Source: Rhizobacter sp. Root404
Lineage (GTDB): Bacteria; Pseudomonadota; Gammaproteobacteria; Burkholderiales; Burkholderiaceae_C
DNA length: 64,000 bases
Assembly: GCF_001425865.1 (NCBI RefSeq)
Contig: NZ_LMDS01000001.1
Coordinates: 286,804 to 350,803 of the forward strand
Direction: 5' to 3'
Below, piece after piece: positions 18,647 through 26,734 of this stretch. The notes under the pieces were generated by a model. That model was not told where the DNA came from, made no database searches, and was given only the letters and a program-made list of their open reading frames with translations. Within the stretch, counting starts at the first letter, position 1, and each line of letters begins with the position of its first letter. The position numbers and the translations under genes were made by a program.

Positions 18647-19624
18647 ATGCAGAAGAAGCCCATGCCCATCCTTCTCGGCGCTGTCGCGGCTTTCACGCTC
18701 GGCCTGTTCAGTGCCGTGGCGCACGCGGCCTGGCCGGAGCGGCCCGTCACGCTGATCGTGCCGTGGGGCGCCGGCGGCGGGACCGACGCGACGGCCCGCA
18801 TCATCGGCTCGCTGCTCGAGAAGGAGCTGGGGCAGCCGATCAACGTCGTGAATCGCACCGGCGGCAGCGGCGTCGTCGGGCACCAGGCCATCGCGGCCGC
18901 CGCGCCGGACGGCTACACGATCGGCTTGATCACGGTCGAGATCGCGATGATGCATTGGCAGGGCCTGACCGAGTTGTCGGGCGCCTCGTACACGCCGATC
19001 GGCCTCGTCAACTTCGACCCGGCCGGGCTGCAGGTGCGGGCCGATGCGCCGTACAAGACGGCCAACGACCTGATCGCCGCGATCAAGGCCAACCCCGGCA
19101 AGTTCAAGGCCTCGGGCACCGGGCAGGGCGGGATCTGGCAGCTCGCGATCGCCGGCATGCTGAAGGATCTGAAGGTCGATCCGACCTCGGTGCCGTGGGT
19201 GCCGTCGAACGGCGCCGCGCCGGGGCTGCAGGATCTGGTGGCCGGCGGCGTCGAGATCGTGCCCTGCTCGCTGCCCGAGGCGCGCTCGCTGATCGACGCC
19301 GGCAAGGTCAAGAGCCTGGCGATCATGAACGACACGCCGTCGACGCTGTACCCGAACGTGCCGACGTTGAAGGCCGCGACCGGCAGCGACTGGAAGCTCG
19401 GCGCCTGGCGCGGCATCGCGGCGCCGAAGAACCTGCCGGCCGAGGCGAACGACAAGCTCGTGGCCGCCATCAAGAAGATCGCGGCGAGCAAGGAGTACAC
19501 CGAGTTCATGGCGAGCCGCGGCTTCGGCGTCGTCTACCGCGGTCCCGACGACTTCGCGAAGTTCATGGCCAAGTCCGATGCCGATCTCGGCGCGACGATG
19601 AAGGCCGTCGGCATCGCGAAGTAG
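18647..19624 (+). CDS. tctC: Tripartite tricarboxylate transporter substrate-binding protein
   Basis: The 325-residue periplasmic binding protein has a signal peptide at about residues 1-28 (ending in VAHA), followed by WPERPVTLIVPWGAGGGTDATARI, the TctC/Bug family start, and the two-lobed Venus-flytrap body. A ribosome site (GGAG) lies 8 bases before the ATG. It is the first gene of tctC-tctB-tctA. The ligand may be citrate or another carboxylate; Bug proteins are very varied and the sequence does not decide. Confidence 0.95.
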   Translation: MQKKPMPILLGAVAAFTLGLFSAVAHAAWPERPVTLIVPWGAGGGTDATARIIGSLLEKELGQPINVVNRTGGSGVVGHQAIAAAAPDGYTIGLITVEIAMMHWQGLTELSGASYTPIGLVNFDPAGLQVRADAPYKTANDLIAAIKANPGKFKASGTGQGGIWQLAIAGMLKDLKVDPTSVPWVPSNGAAPGLQDLVAGGVEIVPCSLPEARSLIDAGKVKSLAIMNDTPSTLYPNVPTLKAATGSDWKLGAWRGIAAPKNLPAEANDKLVAAIKKIAASKEYTEFMASRGFGVVYRGPDDFAKFMAKSDADLGATMKAVGIAK

Positions 19625-19633
19625 CCGCGCGTC

Positions 19634-20116
19634 GTGAAGCTCAACGACGCGCTCTGGGGCGCCGCGCTGGTGGTGTTCGCCGGGCTGCTGTTCGTGCATG
19701 CGCAGGGCTTCCCGGCGATCCCGGGCCAGTCGGTCGGCCCGGGTGCGCTGCCGAAGGCGCTCGCCGTGGGCCTGGCCGTGTGCGGCGCGCTGCTGTTCGT
19801 CAACGGCTTGCGCGCCAACGCGGCGGCCGGCGGCCTGCCGTGGGTGGTGCTGCCGGACTGGTTCGCCTCGCGCCCGCAGCTGCTCGGCTTCGCGGTGCTG
19901 GTGGCGATCAACCTGCTGTACGTGCTCGGCGTCGACCGCATCGGCTTCGTCATCACTGGCTGGATCTACCTGGCGGCGCTGATGCTCGTGCTGCGGGTGC
20001 GGCCGGTGTTGGCGAGCACGGTCGCGCTCGTGATGACGCTGCTGATCCACTACTGCTTCTACAAGCTGCTGCGCGTGCCCCTGCCCTGGGGTGTGTTGCA
20101 GCCCATCGCATGGTGA
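19634..20116 (+). CDS. tctB: Tripartite tricarboxylate transporter small membrane subunit
   Basis: The 160-residue TctB subunit has four hydrophobic helices: AALVVFAGLLFVHAQGF; ALAVGLAVCGALLFVNGL; LLGFAVLVAINLLYVLGVDRIGFVITGWIYLAALMLVL; and VALVMTLLIHYCFYKLL. It begins with GTG ten bases after the tctC stop. The C-terminal LRVPLPWGV is typical. It forms the integral-membrane complex with TctA. A gap of only 7 bases separates it from tctA. Confidence 0.9.
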   Translation: MKLNDALWGAALVVFAGLLFVHAQGFPAIPGQSVGPGALPKALAVGLAVCGALLFVNGLRANAAAGGLPWVVLPDWFASRPQLLGFAVLVAINLLYVLGVDRIGFVITGWIYLAALMLVLRVRPVLASTVALVMTLLIHYCFYKLLRVPLPWGVLQPIAW

Positions 20117-20123
20117 CGTCCCG

Positions 20124-21620
20124 ATGAGTGGCGCCTGGTCGCAGGCCTTCGCGATGGTGTTCGACCCGTACACCATCCTCGTGATGCTGGGGGCGTCGGT
20201 TTTCGGCCTGTTCGTCGGCGCGGTGCCGGGCCTGACCGCGACGATGGCGACCGCGCTGCTCGTGCCGGTGACCTTCTTCATGGCGCCGATCCCGGCCATC
20301 GCGGCGATGGTCACCGCCACTGCGATGGCGATCTTCTCCGGCGACATCCCCGGCTGCCTGCTGCGCATGCCCGGCACGCCGGCCTCCGCGGCCTACACCG
20401 ACGAGGCCTATGCGATGACCCGCAAGGGTCTGGCCGAGACCGCGCTCGGCGCCGGGCTGGTCTTCTCGGCGGTCGGCGGCCTGTTCGGCACCGCGGTGCT
20501 GATGATTGCGGCGCCGTCGCTGGCCGAGTTCGCGCTCAAGTTCAGCTCGTTCGAGTACTTCTGGCTGGTGCTGATGGGGCTGACCTGCGCGGTCTTCATC
20601 TCGAGCGATCGCCCGTTGAAGGGCCTCGTCACCCTGTTCTTCGGTCTGCTGATCGCCAGCGTCGGCCTGAACAACCCGGCGGCGTTCCCGCGCTTCACGT
20701 TCGGCAGCACCGAACTCCTCGGCGGCGTCGGCCTGGTGCCGCTGATGATCGGGATGTTCGCGGTCTCGGAGATCATCCGCTTCGTGGTCGACACCTCGCC
20801 CTCGGCGCTGCTCGTCGAAGCGCAGGTCGGCAACGTCTTCAAGGGCATGTGGACGCTGGCCAAGAAGTACCCGACCCAGATCCTGCGCGGCAGCGTGCTC
20901 GGCACCATCGTCGGGGCATTGCCCGGCGCGGGCGCCGACATCGCGGCCTGGATGTCGTATGCGATGAGCAAGCGCTTCTCGAAGGAGCCGGAGAAGTTCG
21001 GCACCGGCCACGTCGAGGGCATCGTCGAGAGCGGTTCCGCCAACAACAGTGCGCTGGCCGGCGCGTGGATTCCGGCGCTGGTGTTCGGCATCCCGGGCGA
21101 TTCGATCACCGCGATCGTGATCGGCGTGCTGTACATGAAGAACATGAATCCGGGCCCGACGCTGTTCACGACCAACCCGCAGAACATCTACGCGGTGTTC
21201 CTGCTGTTCATCATCGCGAACCTGATCATGCTGCCGCTGGGCTACCTGTGCATCAAGGTCGCCAAGCGCATCCTGAAGGTGCCGCGCGACATCCTGATGC
21301 CGGTGATCCTGCTGTTCTGCGTGGTCGGCGCGTTCGCGATCAACAACACCGCGTTCGACATCGGCGTGATGCTGATTGCCGGCGTGGTCGCCTACCTGCT
21401 CGAGCAGAACGACTTCCCGATCTCGCCGCTGATCCTCGGTGTCGTGCTCGGCGGGATGCTGGAGGAGAACCTGGTGTCGTCGCTGATCAAGTCCAACGGC
21501 AGCGCGTTGGCCTTCTTCGAGCGGCCGATCGCCGCGACGCTGGGCGTGGTGACGATCCTGATCTGGCTGTCCCCGCTGCTGCGGCGCCGGCGCGGCAGCG
21601 CTCGGCCGCGGCCGGCCTGA
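20124..21620 (+). CDS. tctA: Tripartite tricarboxylate transporter large membrane subunit
   Basis: The 498-residue TctA protein has about 11-12 membrane helices. It carries the family signature FGLFVGAVPGLTATMATALLVPVTF and the GTIVGALPGAGADIAAWMSYAMSKRFS element, with GIPGDSITAIVIGVLYM in the middle. The ATG at 20124 gives normal length, and an upstream ATG inside tctB is less likely. It moves the solute delivered by TctC using an ion gradient. No TctDE-type two-component regulator is in the window. Confidence 0.95.
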   Translation: MSGAWSQAFAMVFDPYTILVMLGASVFGLFVGAVPGLTATMATALLVPVTFFMAPIPAIAAMVTATAMAIFSGDIPGCLLRMPGTPASAAYTDEAYAMTRKGLAETALGAGLVFSAVGGLFGTAVLMIAAPSLAEFALKFSSFEYFWLVLMGLTCAVFISSDRPLKGLVTLFFGLLIASVGLNNPAAFPRFTFGSTELLGGVGLVPLMIGMFAVSEIIRFVVDTSPSALLVEAQVGNVFKGMWTLAKKYPTQILRGSVLGTIVGALPGAGADIAAWMSYAMSKRFSKEPEKFGTGHVEGIVESGSANNSALAGAWIPALVFGIPGDSITAIVIGVLYMKNMNPGPTLFTTNPQNIYAVFLLFIIANLIMLPLGYLCIKVAKRILKVPRDILMPVILLFCVVGAFAINNTAFDIGVMLIAGVVAYLLEQNDFPISPLILGVVLGGMLEENLVSSLIKSNGSALAFFERPIAATLGVVTILIWLSPLLRRRRGSARPRPA

Positions 21621-21627
21621 CCTCGGC

Positions 21628-23271
21628 TCAGGCGCCGCTGCAGGACATCGTAGCGCCGGAGACGATAGGCGCGGCGCCGAAACAGCTGGCGTCGGTGAGC
21701 GGTGCGCCCTGGCTGGTTATGGCTTCGCAATACACGTTCATCGTCGTCGTCGGCTGGGTCTTGATCTCCAGCGGCTTGTAGCCCGTGGCGGACAGGGCGA
21801 GCGAACGCAACGACACCCGTCCGATGGCGCCGCCCGAGGCGGTTCGCGACACGGACGAGCCGTCGGCGCGCAGGCCGGAGTAGGTCGTCGACACGCCGGT
21901 TCCTTCGCCGATGCGCACGCCGTCGGCCAGGGTGCCGGTCACGGAATTGCCGTCGACCATCACGTCGCGCACCGCCAGCTGCGTCGCCAGCGTGTCCACC
22001 TTGCGCTCGTCGTCGAAGATGAAGGCGTGGATCTCGATCCCGCCGTGATACGTGCGCGAGACCGTGGTGGGCCAGCCCGCCGGGGTGTAGAGCGGCGTGG
22101 TGGTCTGCACGTCGCTGATGGAGTTGCCCTGGACCAGGACGTTCGAGACGCCCCAGGTCACGTAGTTGGCTTCGCGGGCGATCAGCACGCCGGCCGCGAG
22201 CGTGGTGCGCGCGATGCGGTTGCTGCGGATCGTGATGTCCGCGCCGCCGACGACGCTGATCCCGCGGCCCCAGTACTGGCCTTCCACGTCGTTGTTCGAG
22301 ACCAGCACGTTGCGCACGCGCTGCAGGTCGACGTCGGCGGCGAAGGTCGACGACAGCGACGCGGCCGTCTCGGTCATCCAGTCGCCCGTCCTGAGGTACG
22401 AGACCATCGCGATCATGTCGTCGCCGGTTTCCCGGACGACGTTGTTGATCACGCGGCCGTTGCGCGAGCCGCCGGTGACGTGGATGCCGTCCGACAGGCT
22501 GCGCCGAACCTCGTTGCCGTCAACGAGGAAGCCGTCCGCGCGGTAGACGAAGATGCCCGCCGACGACGCGCTGTTGGCCAGCGCCGTGCCGGGGTCGCCG
22601 CCATTGATGACGTGATTGCCGCGAATGACGTTGCCCACCAGGTGCGAGGTCCGGTCGACCCGGTCGAAGATCGCGATGCGCGACTGCCACGGCGCCCCGA
22701 GGCGCGAGCCGGTGACCGCGGTCAGCGTGAAGTTGTAGATGCTGGCGCCGTCGGCGGAGAGCATGACGGCCTGGTCCTGCGCGTTGGTGGCCTTGAGGGT
22801 CGCGCCTTCCGACCACAGCACCGCACCGGGCACGCGCACGTTCAGGCGCTGCGAGTGCAGGTAGGTGCCCGCCGGGAAGACCAGCCACTGGCCGGGCTCG
22901 AGGGCGTCGAGCCCGGCCTGGATGGCGGCGGTGTCATCGCGTCCGTCGTCCGGGACGGCGCCGAAGTTGCGAACGTCGAGCGCGTCGGCGGGCTTCGCCG
23001 GCGCGGCAGCCGCGGTGCAGCTGGCGGTGCTTGGCGTCGGCGCAGGGGCTGGCGCGGGCGCGGGCGCCGGGGCCGGGGCCGGGGCCGGGGCGGTGCCGAT
23101 CGGCGTCGTCCTGATGCGGCGCGCGAGCGCCTGCTCCATGCCATCGGCGGCCGGTGCGGTGCCGTCGGCACCGCCGCAGGCGGTCAGCGCGGTCATCACG
23201 AAGGGAACGAGCCAACGGCCACGGTGCTGGCTTTTGCGAATCGATTCGGGGGAAAAAGAGAGGGGGCTCAT
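21628..23271 (-). CDS. Lipoprotein with right-handed beta-helix (pectate-lyase-like) domain
   Basis: The product has about 547 residues. A lipoprotein signal ends in LTAC (residues 30-33), then comes a Pro-Ala linker of about 20 residues, then DVRNFGAVPDDGRDDTAAIQAGLDAL, the start of pectin-lyase-like beta-helix proteins. The coils carry repeats such as LVDGNEVRR, VLVSNNDVEG, ITIRSNRIAR and VMVDGNSVTG. It is likely exported and surface- or membrane-attached. Being beside the polysaccharide genes, it may be a polysaccharide lyase, epimerase or hydrolase; no catalytic residues could be assigned. The ATG at 23271 suits the lipoprotein signal, and a GTG at 23322 would add 17 residues. Confidence 0.75.
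   Translation of the reverse strand: MSPLSFSPESIRKSQHRGRWLVPFVMTALTACGGADGTAPAADGMEQALARRIRTTPIGTAPAPAPAPAPAPAPAPAPTPSTASCTAAAAPAKPADALDVRNFGAVPDDGRDDTAAIQAGLDALEPGQWLVFPAGTYLHSQRLNVRVPGAVLWSEGATLKATNAQDQAVMLSADGASIYNFTLTAVTGSRLGAPWQSRIAIFDRVDRTSHLVGNVIRGNHVINGGDPGTALANSASSAGIFVYRADGFLVDGNEVRRSLSDGIHVTGGSRNGRVINNVVRETGDDMIAMVSYLRTGDWMTETAASLSSTFAADVDLQRVRNVLVSNNDVEGQYWGRGISVVGGADITIRSNRIARTTLAAGVLIAREANYVTWGVSNVLVQGNSISDVQTTTPLYTPAGWPTTVSRTYHGGIEIHAFIFDDERKVDTLATQLAVRDVMVDGNSVTGTLADGVRIGEGTGVSTTYSGLRADGSSVSRTASGGAIGRVSLRSLALSATGYKPLEIKTQPTTTMNVYCEAITSQGAPLTDASCFGAAPIVSGATMSCSGA
23041..23093. repeat. GGGGCC/GGGCGC hexanucleotide repeat coding for a Pro-Ala linker
   Basis: About nine six-base units, the purest being consecutive GGGGCC copies, encode the alternating Ala-Pro linker of the beta-helix lipoprotein. 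Since units are six bases, gain or loss changes linker length in steps of two residues without breaking the frame. Confidence 0.8.
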
Positions 23272-23462
23272 GACAGGGACCGGGAAAGAGATGTAGGTGC
23301 TGCACAGCTTGTGTTCAGGCACCTTTCCGACCCGTAAGGGGATATTGCCGGCACCTCAAAACCCACGCCACGAAGAACAAGGTTGTCAACAAAGACGGGG
23401 TCGACCAAGTGGGCTTCGGTCGTGCGGCCCCTAACGATTTACAAACTAGGGGGGTAAAAATC

Positions 23463-23477
23463 TGGCACGGTTCATGC
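23463..23477 (+). promoter_or_regulatory. Sigma-54 (RpoN) promoter of the polysaccharide locus
   Basis: TGGCAC-GGTTC-ATGC matches the sigma-54 consensus TGGCAC-N5-TTGC at all but one position, with the invariant GG (23464-23465) and GC (23476-23477) ten bases apart. It is on the coding strand about 200 bp before the initiating sugar transferase. The 343-bp gap 23272-23614 otherwise holds an A-rich stretch before the promoter and a CT-dinucleotide run near 23590, and no gene. Confidence 0.7.
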
Positions 23478-23677
23478 CCATTCGCAACGGACCCCCCGGA
23501 TCGCGGGTGGCGATGCGATGGCCCGCATGTTTCACTTGGTTGCGCGTTCCCAGGCGACCGCGCAACGGTGTTTCCACTCCCCTTCTCTCTCTCTCTCTCT
23601 GACAGGCGTCCGTCATGCCGGCCGAATCGACCCAGTTGCTCCTTGCCCGTCGGGTGACGCCTGCCCGACGGAGCGTC

Positions 23678-24304
23678 ATGTCGGGGGGCTCCCCGATCGA
23701 TCTGGCCTACACCGCGCTCAATCGGGTCCTTGCCGCGATCGTCATCCTGCTGCTGTCGCCGGTGTTCACGTATGTCGCATTTCGCGTCTGGCGCGAAGAC
23801 GGCGCGCCCCTCACGTTCGGTCACTACCGCGTGGGCCGGCGTGGCGAGCTGTTCCGGTGCCTCAAGTTCAGGACGATGGTGCGCAACTCCGCGGAGGTGC
23901 TTGACGTGGTGTTGCGCGACAGCGAAGCGGCCCGGGAGGAATGGGCGCGCGACCAGAAGCTGCGCGACGACCCGCGCGTGACGCCGATTGGCCGGATCCT
24001 GCGCAAGACCAGCCTGGACGAGCTGCCGCAGCTCTTCAACGTCCTGCGTGGCGACATGCACTTCGTCGGCCCGCGACCGGTGACCGTCGAGGAACTCTCC
24101 CGCTATGGCGCCTCGAAGCGCCACTACCTGTCCGTCAGGCCAGGCCTGACCGGCCTGTGGCAGGTCAGCGGCCGCAACAACACCACCTATGGCGAGCGGG
24201 TCGAGTACGACTCGCAGTACGTCGAGTCGCGCAACCCGATCTTCGACAGCTGGATCGTGCTGCGCACGGTCAAGGTGCTGTTGACCCGCGACGGCGCGCA
24301 CTGA
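23678..24304 (+). CDS. Initiating sugar-1-phosphate transferase (ExoY/WbaP C-terminal type)
   Basis: The enzyme transfers a hexose-1-phosphate to undecaprenyl phosphate, the first step of exopolysaccharide or O-antigen assembly. In this 208-residue form there is one N-terminal hydrophobic segment (VLAAIVILLLSPVFTYVAF), then CLKFRTMV, DPRVTPIGRILRKTSLDELPQLFNVLRGDMHFVGPRP, and RPGLTGLWQVSGRNNTTYGERVEYDSQYV, all diagnostic of the bacterial sugar transferase domain. The start at 23678 has GGAG five bases before it; the ATG at 23615 would add 21 residues. It is the first gene after the sigma-54-type promoter. The sugar (Glc or Gal) is unknown. Confidence 0.9.
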   Translation: MSGGSPIDLAYTALNRVLAAIVILLLSPVFTYVAFRVWREDGAPLTFGHYRVGRRGELFRCLKFRTMVRNSAEVLDVVLRDSEAAREEWARDQKLRDDPRVTPIGRILRKTSLDELPQLFNVLRGDMHFVGPRPVTVEELSRYGASKRHYLSVRPGLTGLWQVSGRNNTTYGERVEYDSQYVESRNPIFDSWIVLRTVKVLLTRDGAH

Positions 24305-24325
24305 TCCCGTTCCGGACTCCCCGAG

Positions 24326-25471
24326 ATGGCCATGCACGCGGGTCGGCCGCGCATCGTCCTGAACGGCCGCTTCCTGGCCCAGGTGCACACGGGTGTCCAG
24401 CGCTACGGTGCGGAAACCGTGCTCGCGCTCGATCGCCTGCTCGCCGCGGACGACTCGCTGGGCGCGCGCCTCGACGTGGTGCTTGCCGTACCGGACGACG
24501 CCAGTGCCCTGCCGCTGCAGGTCATTCAGCAGGTGCGGCTGCCGGGACGCGGAAGCCACCGGTGGGAGCAGTGGTCGCTGTGGCGCTTTTCGCGCGGCAG
24601 CTACCTGGTCAATTTCAACTACTCCGGCCCGCTGCTCAAGCGGCAGCAGCTGATCACCGTGCACGACGCGACCGTGCGCGCCATGCCGCAGGCCTTCTCG
24701 CGGGCTTACCGCTGGTTCCACAACGCGATGGTCAGCGTGCTGGGCCGAACGGTCGACCGGGTGATGACGGTGTCCGAATTCTCCGCGGACGAACTCTCGC
24801 GCTGGTTCGGGCTCGCGCGCGGCGCGATCCTCGTGGGCCGCGAGGGCGGTGAGCACGCGGTGCTCGCTGCCGACGACGCGGCGGTCCTGCGCAAGCACCG
24901 GCTCGAGCGCGGCAGGTTTATTCTGGGCGTCGGCAGCGTCAAGCCGAACAAGAACTTCGGGCTCATCGGCCGGGCCGTTCAGCGGATGGCGCCGTGCCCG
25001 TGGACGGTCGCGATCGCCGGGGCCAAGGACATCGGCATCTTCCGCGACGCCTCGATCCTGCCCGACGGCTTCAAGTTCCTGGGTTTCGTTCCGGACGACG
25101 AGTTGTCGGCGCTGTACCGCAATGCGGCCTGGTTCGTGTTCCCGTCGCTGTACGAAGGGTTCGGCCTGCCCGCCGTGGAGGCCATGGCCAACGGCTGTCC
25201 GGTGCTGGCAGCGCGCGCCGCGTCGATCCCGGAGGTGTGCGGCGACGGCGCCTTCTATTTCGATGCCAGCGATCCGCGCTCGCTGGCCGATCTGCTGACC
25301 ACCGTGGCCGCCCGTCCGGAGCTGCGGGAGTCGCTGGTGCACGCCGGACAGCGCCGCCTGGCGTCCTACAACTGGCCCGAAAACGCGCGGATCCTGTTGC
25401 AGTACTTGCTGGAGCGCCAACTGCGTCCCGCCACCGAATGGTCTGCGCGGCTCCCGTTCCCTTCGACCTGA
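24326..25471 (+). CDS. GT4-family glycosyltransferase
   Basis: The 381-residue GT-B glycosyltransferase begins RIVLNGRFLAQVHTGVQRYGAETV, the acceptor-domain loop of family 4 enzymes. Its donor-domain motif is SLYEGFGLPAVEAMANGCPVLAARAASIPEVCG (the EX7E element), with ILGVGSVKPNKNFGLI before it. It is probably cytosolic or membrane-associated and adds a sugar to the lipid-linked precursor begun by the upstream transferase. It starts 21 bp after that gene and ends 6 bp before the next. Confidence 0.9.
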   Translation: MAMHAGRPRIVLNGRFLAQVHTGVQRYGAETVLALDRLLAADDSLGARLDVVLAVPDDASALPLQVIQQVRLPGRGSHRWEQWSLWRFSRGSYLVNFNYSGPLLKRQQLITVHDATVRAMPQAFSRAYRWFHNAMVSVLGRTVDRVMTVSEFSADELSRWFGLARGAILVGREGGEHAVLAADDAAVLRKHRLERGRFILGVGSVKPNKNFGLIGRAVQRMAPCPWTVAIAGAKDIGIFRDASILPDGFKFLGFVPDDELSALYRNAAWFVFPSLYEGFGLPAVEAMANGCPVLAARAASIPEVCGDGAFYFDASDPRSLADLLTTVAARPELRESLVHAGQRRLASYNWPENARILLQYLLERQLRPATEWSARLPFPST

Positions 25472-25477
25472 CCCACC

Positions 25478-26734
25478 ATGACCTCCACAGCCCCCTCGCG
25501 AGTCGTCCACGTCACCGAGTGCCTGGCGAGCGGCACGATGAATTTCCTGATGCAGGCCACGCGCGAACTGGCGGAAGCCGGCGTTCGCCAGGTTCTGGTG
25601 TACTCACGCCGGCCCGATACCCCGTCCGATGTGCAGGCCCTGTTCGACCCGCGGATCGAGCTGGTGGAGCTGCCGCCGCTCGGTCGCGCCTATGCGCGCT
25701 ACTTCCGCGCCCTGGCCCGCGAACTGCGCCGACAGCTCGAGGTGCACGCCGGCACGGCTGTCCACCTTCATTCGTCGAAGGCCGGCTTCCTCGGCCGCCT
25801 CGCGTTGCGCGGCGTGAAGCCCGCGCCGCCGGTCTTCTACTCGCCGCACGGCCTGTCGTTCCTGAACCGGCGCTATCCGATGCTGGGTGGGGCGTTCACC
25901 GCCCTCGAATGGCTGGCGGCCCGCGCAGTGCCGTTCACGGCCGTCGGGTGCAGCCGCGGCGAGGCCGAACTGCTCGGGCGCCTCGGGCCGAAGCCGGCCC
26001 GGGTCCTGGAGAACGCGGTCGAGGACAGCTTCTTCCAGTTGCGTGCGGCCGCACCGTCGTCGCCGCCTTTGGTCGTGACGATGGGGCGCATCTGCTACCA
26101 GAAGGCGCCCGAGCGCTTTGCGCAGATGGCGATCCGTTTCGGGGTCGCCGACATCCCGAGCCGCTTCGTCTGGATCGGCAGCGGCAACGCCGCGGACGAG
26201 GCCCGGTTGCGTGCGGCCGGCGTCCGGGTCACCGGCTGGCTCGCCCCGGCGGCCGTGCAGCAGTTGCTGGCCCGCGCCACGGTCTATGTGCAATGTTCGC
26301 GCTGGGAGGGGATGCCGCTGTCGGTCCTGCAAGCCCTGGCGGCCGGCGTGCCGTGCGTCGTCACCAACGTGGTCGGCAACCGCGATGCGGTGCGGCAGGG
26401 CATCACCGGCTTCGTGTCCGACAACGCGGACGCGATGCTGATCGGCACCCGCCGCCTGGTGCAGGACGAGGCGCTGCGCGCCCGCTTCTCCCGCGCCGCG
26501 CGCACCGACGCGCGCGAGCGCTTCGGCAGCGGCAGTTTTCGCAGCCGGTTGCTGGGCCTGTACGGCCTGGAGGACCGGCGCGTGTCCCGTGTCGTCGCGC
26601 TGGCCGAACCGTCAGGTCGGGGCCTCGCGAAAGGCGTGATGGCGACGAGACTCCCGCATGTCGAGGCCGACAAGGATCAGGCCCCCCAGCGCGGGAACCA
26701 CCCGGGACTCCGCGAAGTAGCTGTAGCGAAGTGA
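25478..26734 (+). CDS. GT4-family glycosyltransferase
   Basis: The 418-residue GT-B enzyme begins RVVHVTECLASGTMNFLMQATRELAEAGVRQVLVYSRRP. The nucleotide-sugar region contains VTMGRICYQKAPERFA and CSRWEGMPLSVLQALAAGVPCVVTNVVGNRDAV. About 40 residues after the usual end (from SGRGLAKGVMATRL onward) have no family match and are antisense to the C-terminal codons of the convergent polymerase gene, overlapping it by 123 bp. It is the last gene of the plus-strand polysaccharide unit. Confidence 0.88.
   Translation: MTSTAPSRVVHVTECLASGTMNFLMQATRELAEAGVRQVLVYSRRPDTPSDVQALFDPRIELVELPPLGRAYARYFRALARELRRQLEVHAGTAVHLHSSKAGFLGRLALRGVKPAPPVFYSPHGLSFLNRRYPMLGGAFTALEWLAARAVPFTAVGCSRGEAELLGRLGPKPARVLENAVEDSFFQLRAAAPSSPPLVVTMGRICYQKAPERFAQMAIRFGVADIPSRFVWIGSGNAADEARLRAAGVRVTGWLAPAAVQQLLARATVYVQCSRWEGMPLSVLQALAAGVPCVVTNVVGNRDAVRQGITGFVSDNADAMLIGTRRLVQDEALRARFSRAARTDARERFGSGSFRSRLLGLYGLEDRRVSRVVALAEPSGRGLAKGVMATRLPHVEADKDQAPQRGNHPGLREVAVAK

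Noticed and set aside
17156..20377. A 1073-codon minus-strand frame as one giant protein
   Set aside because: Only the last 451 codons (MATE exporter) are protein-like; the upstream part is antisense to tctC/tctB and is His/Arg/Asp-rich noise.
23583..23600. CT-dinucleotide run as a phase-variation tract
   Set aside because: It lies upstream of the chosen start and outside clear promoter boxes, so a change in length would have no evident effect; kept only as a note.
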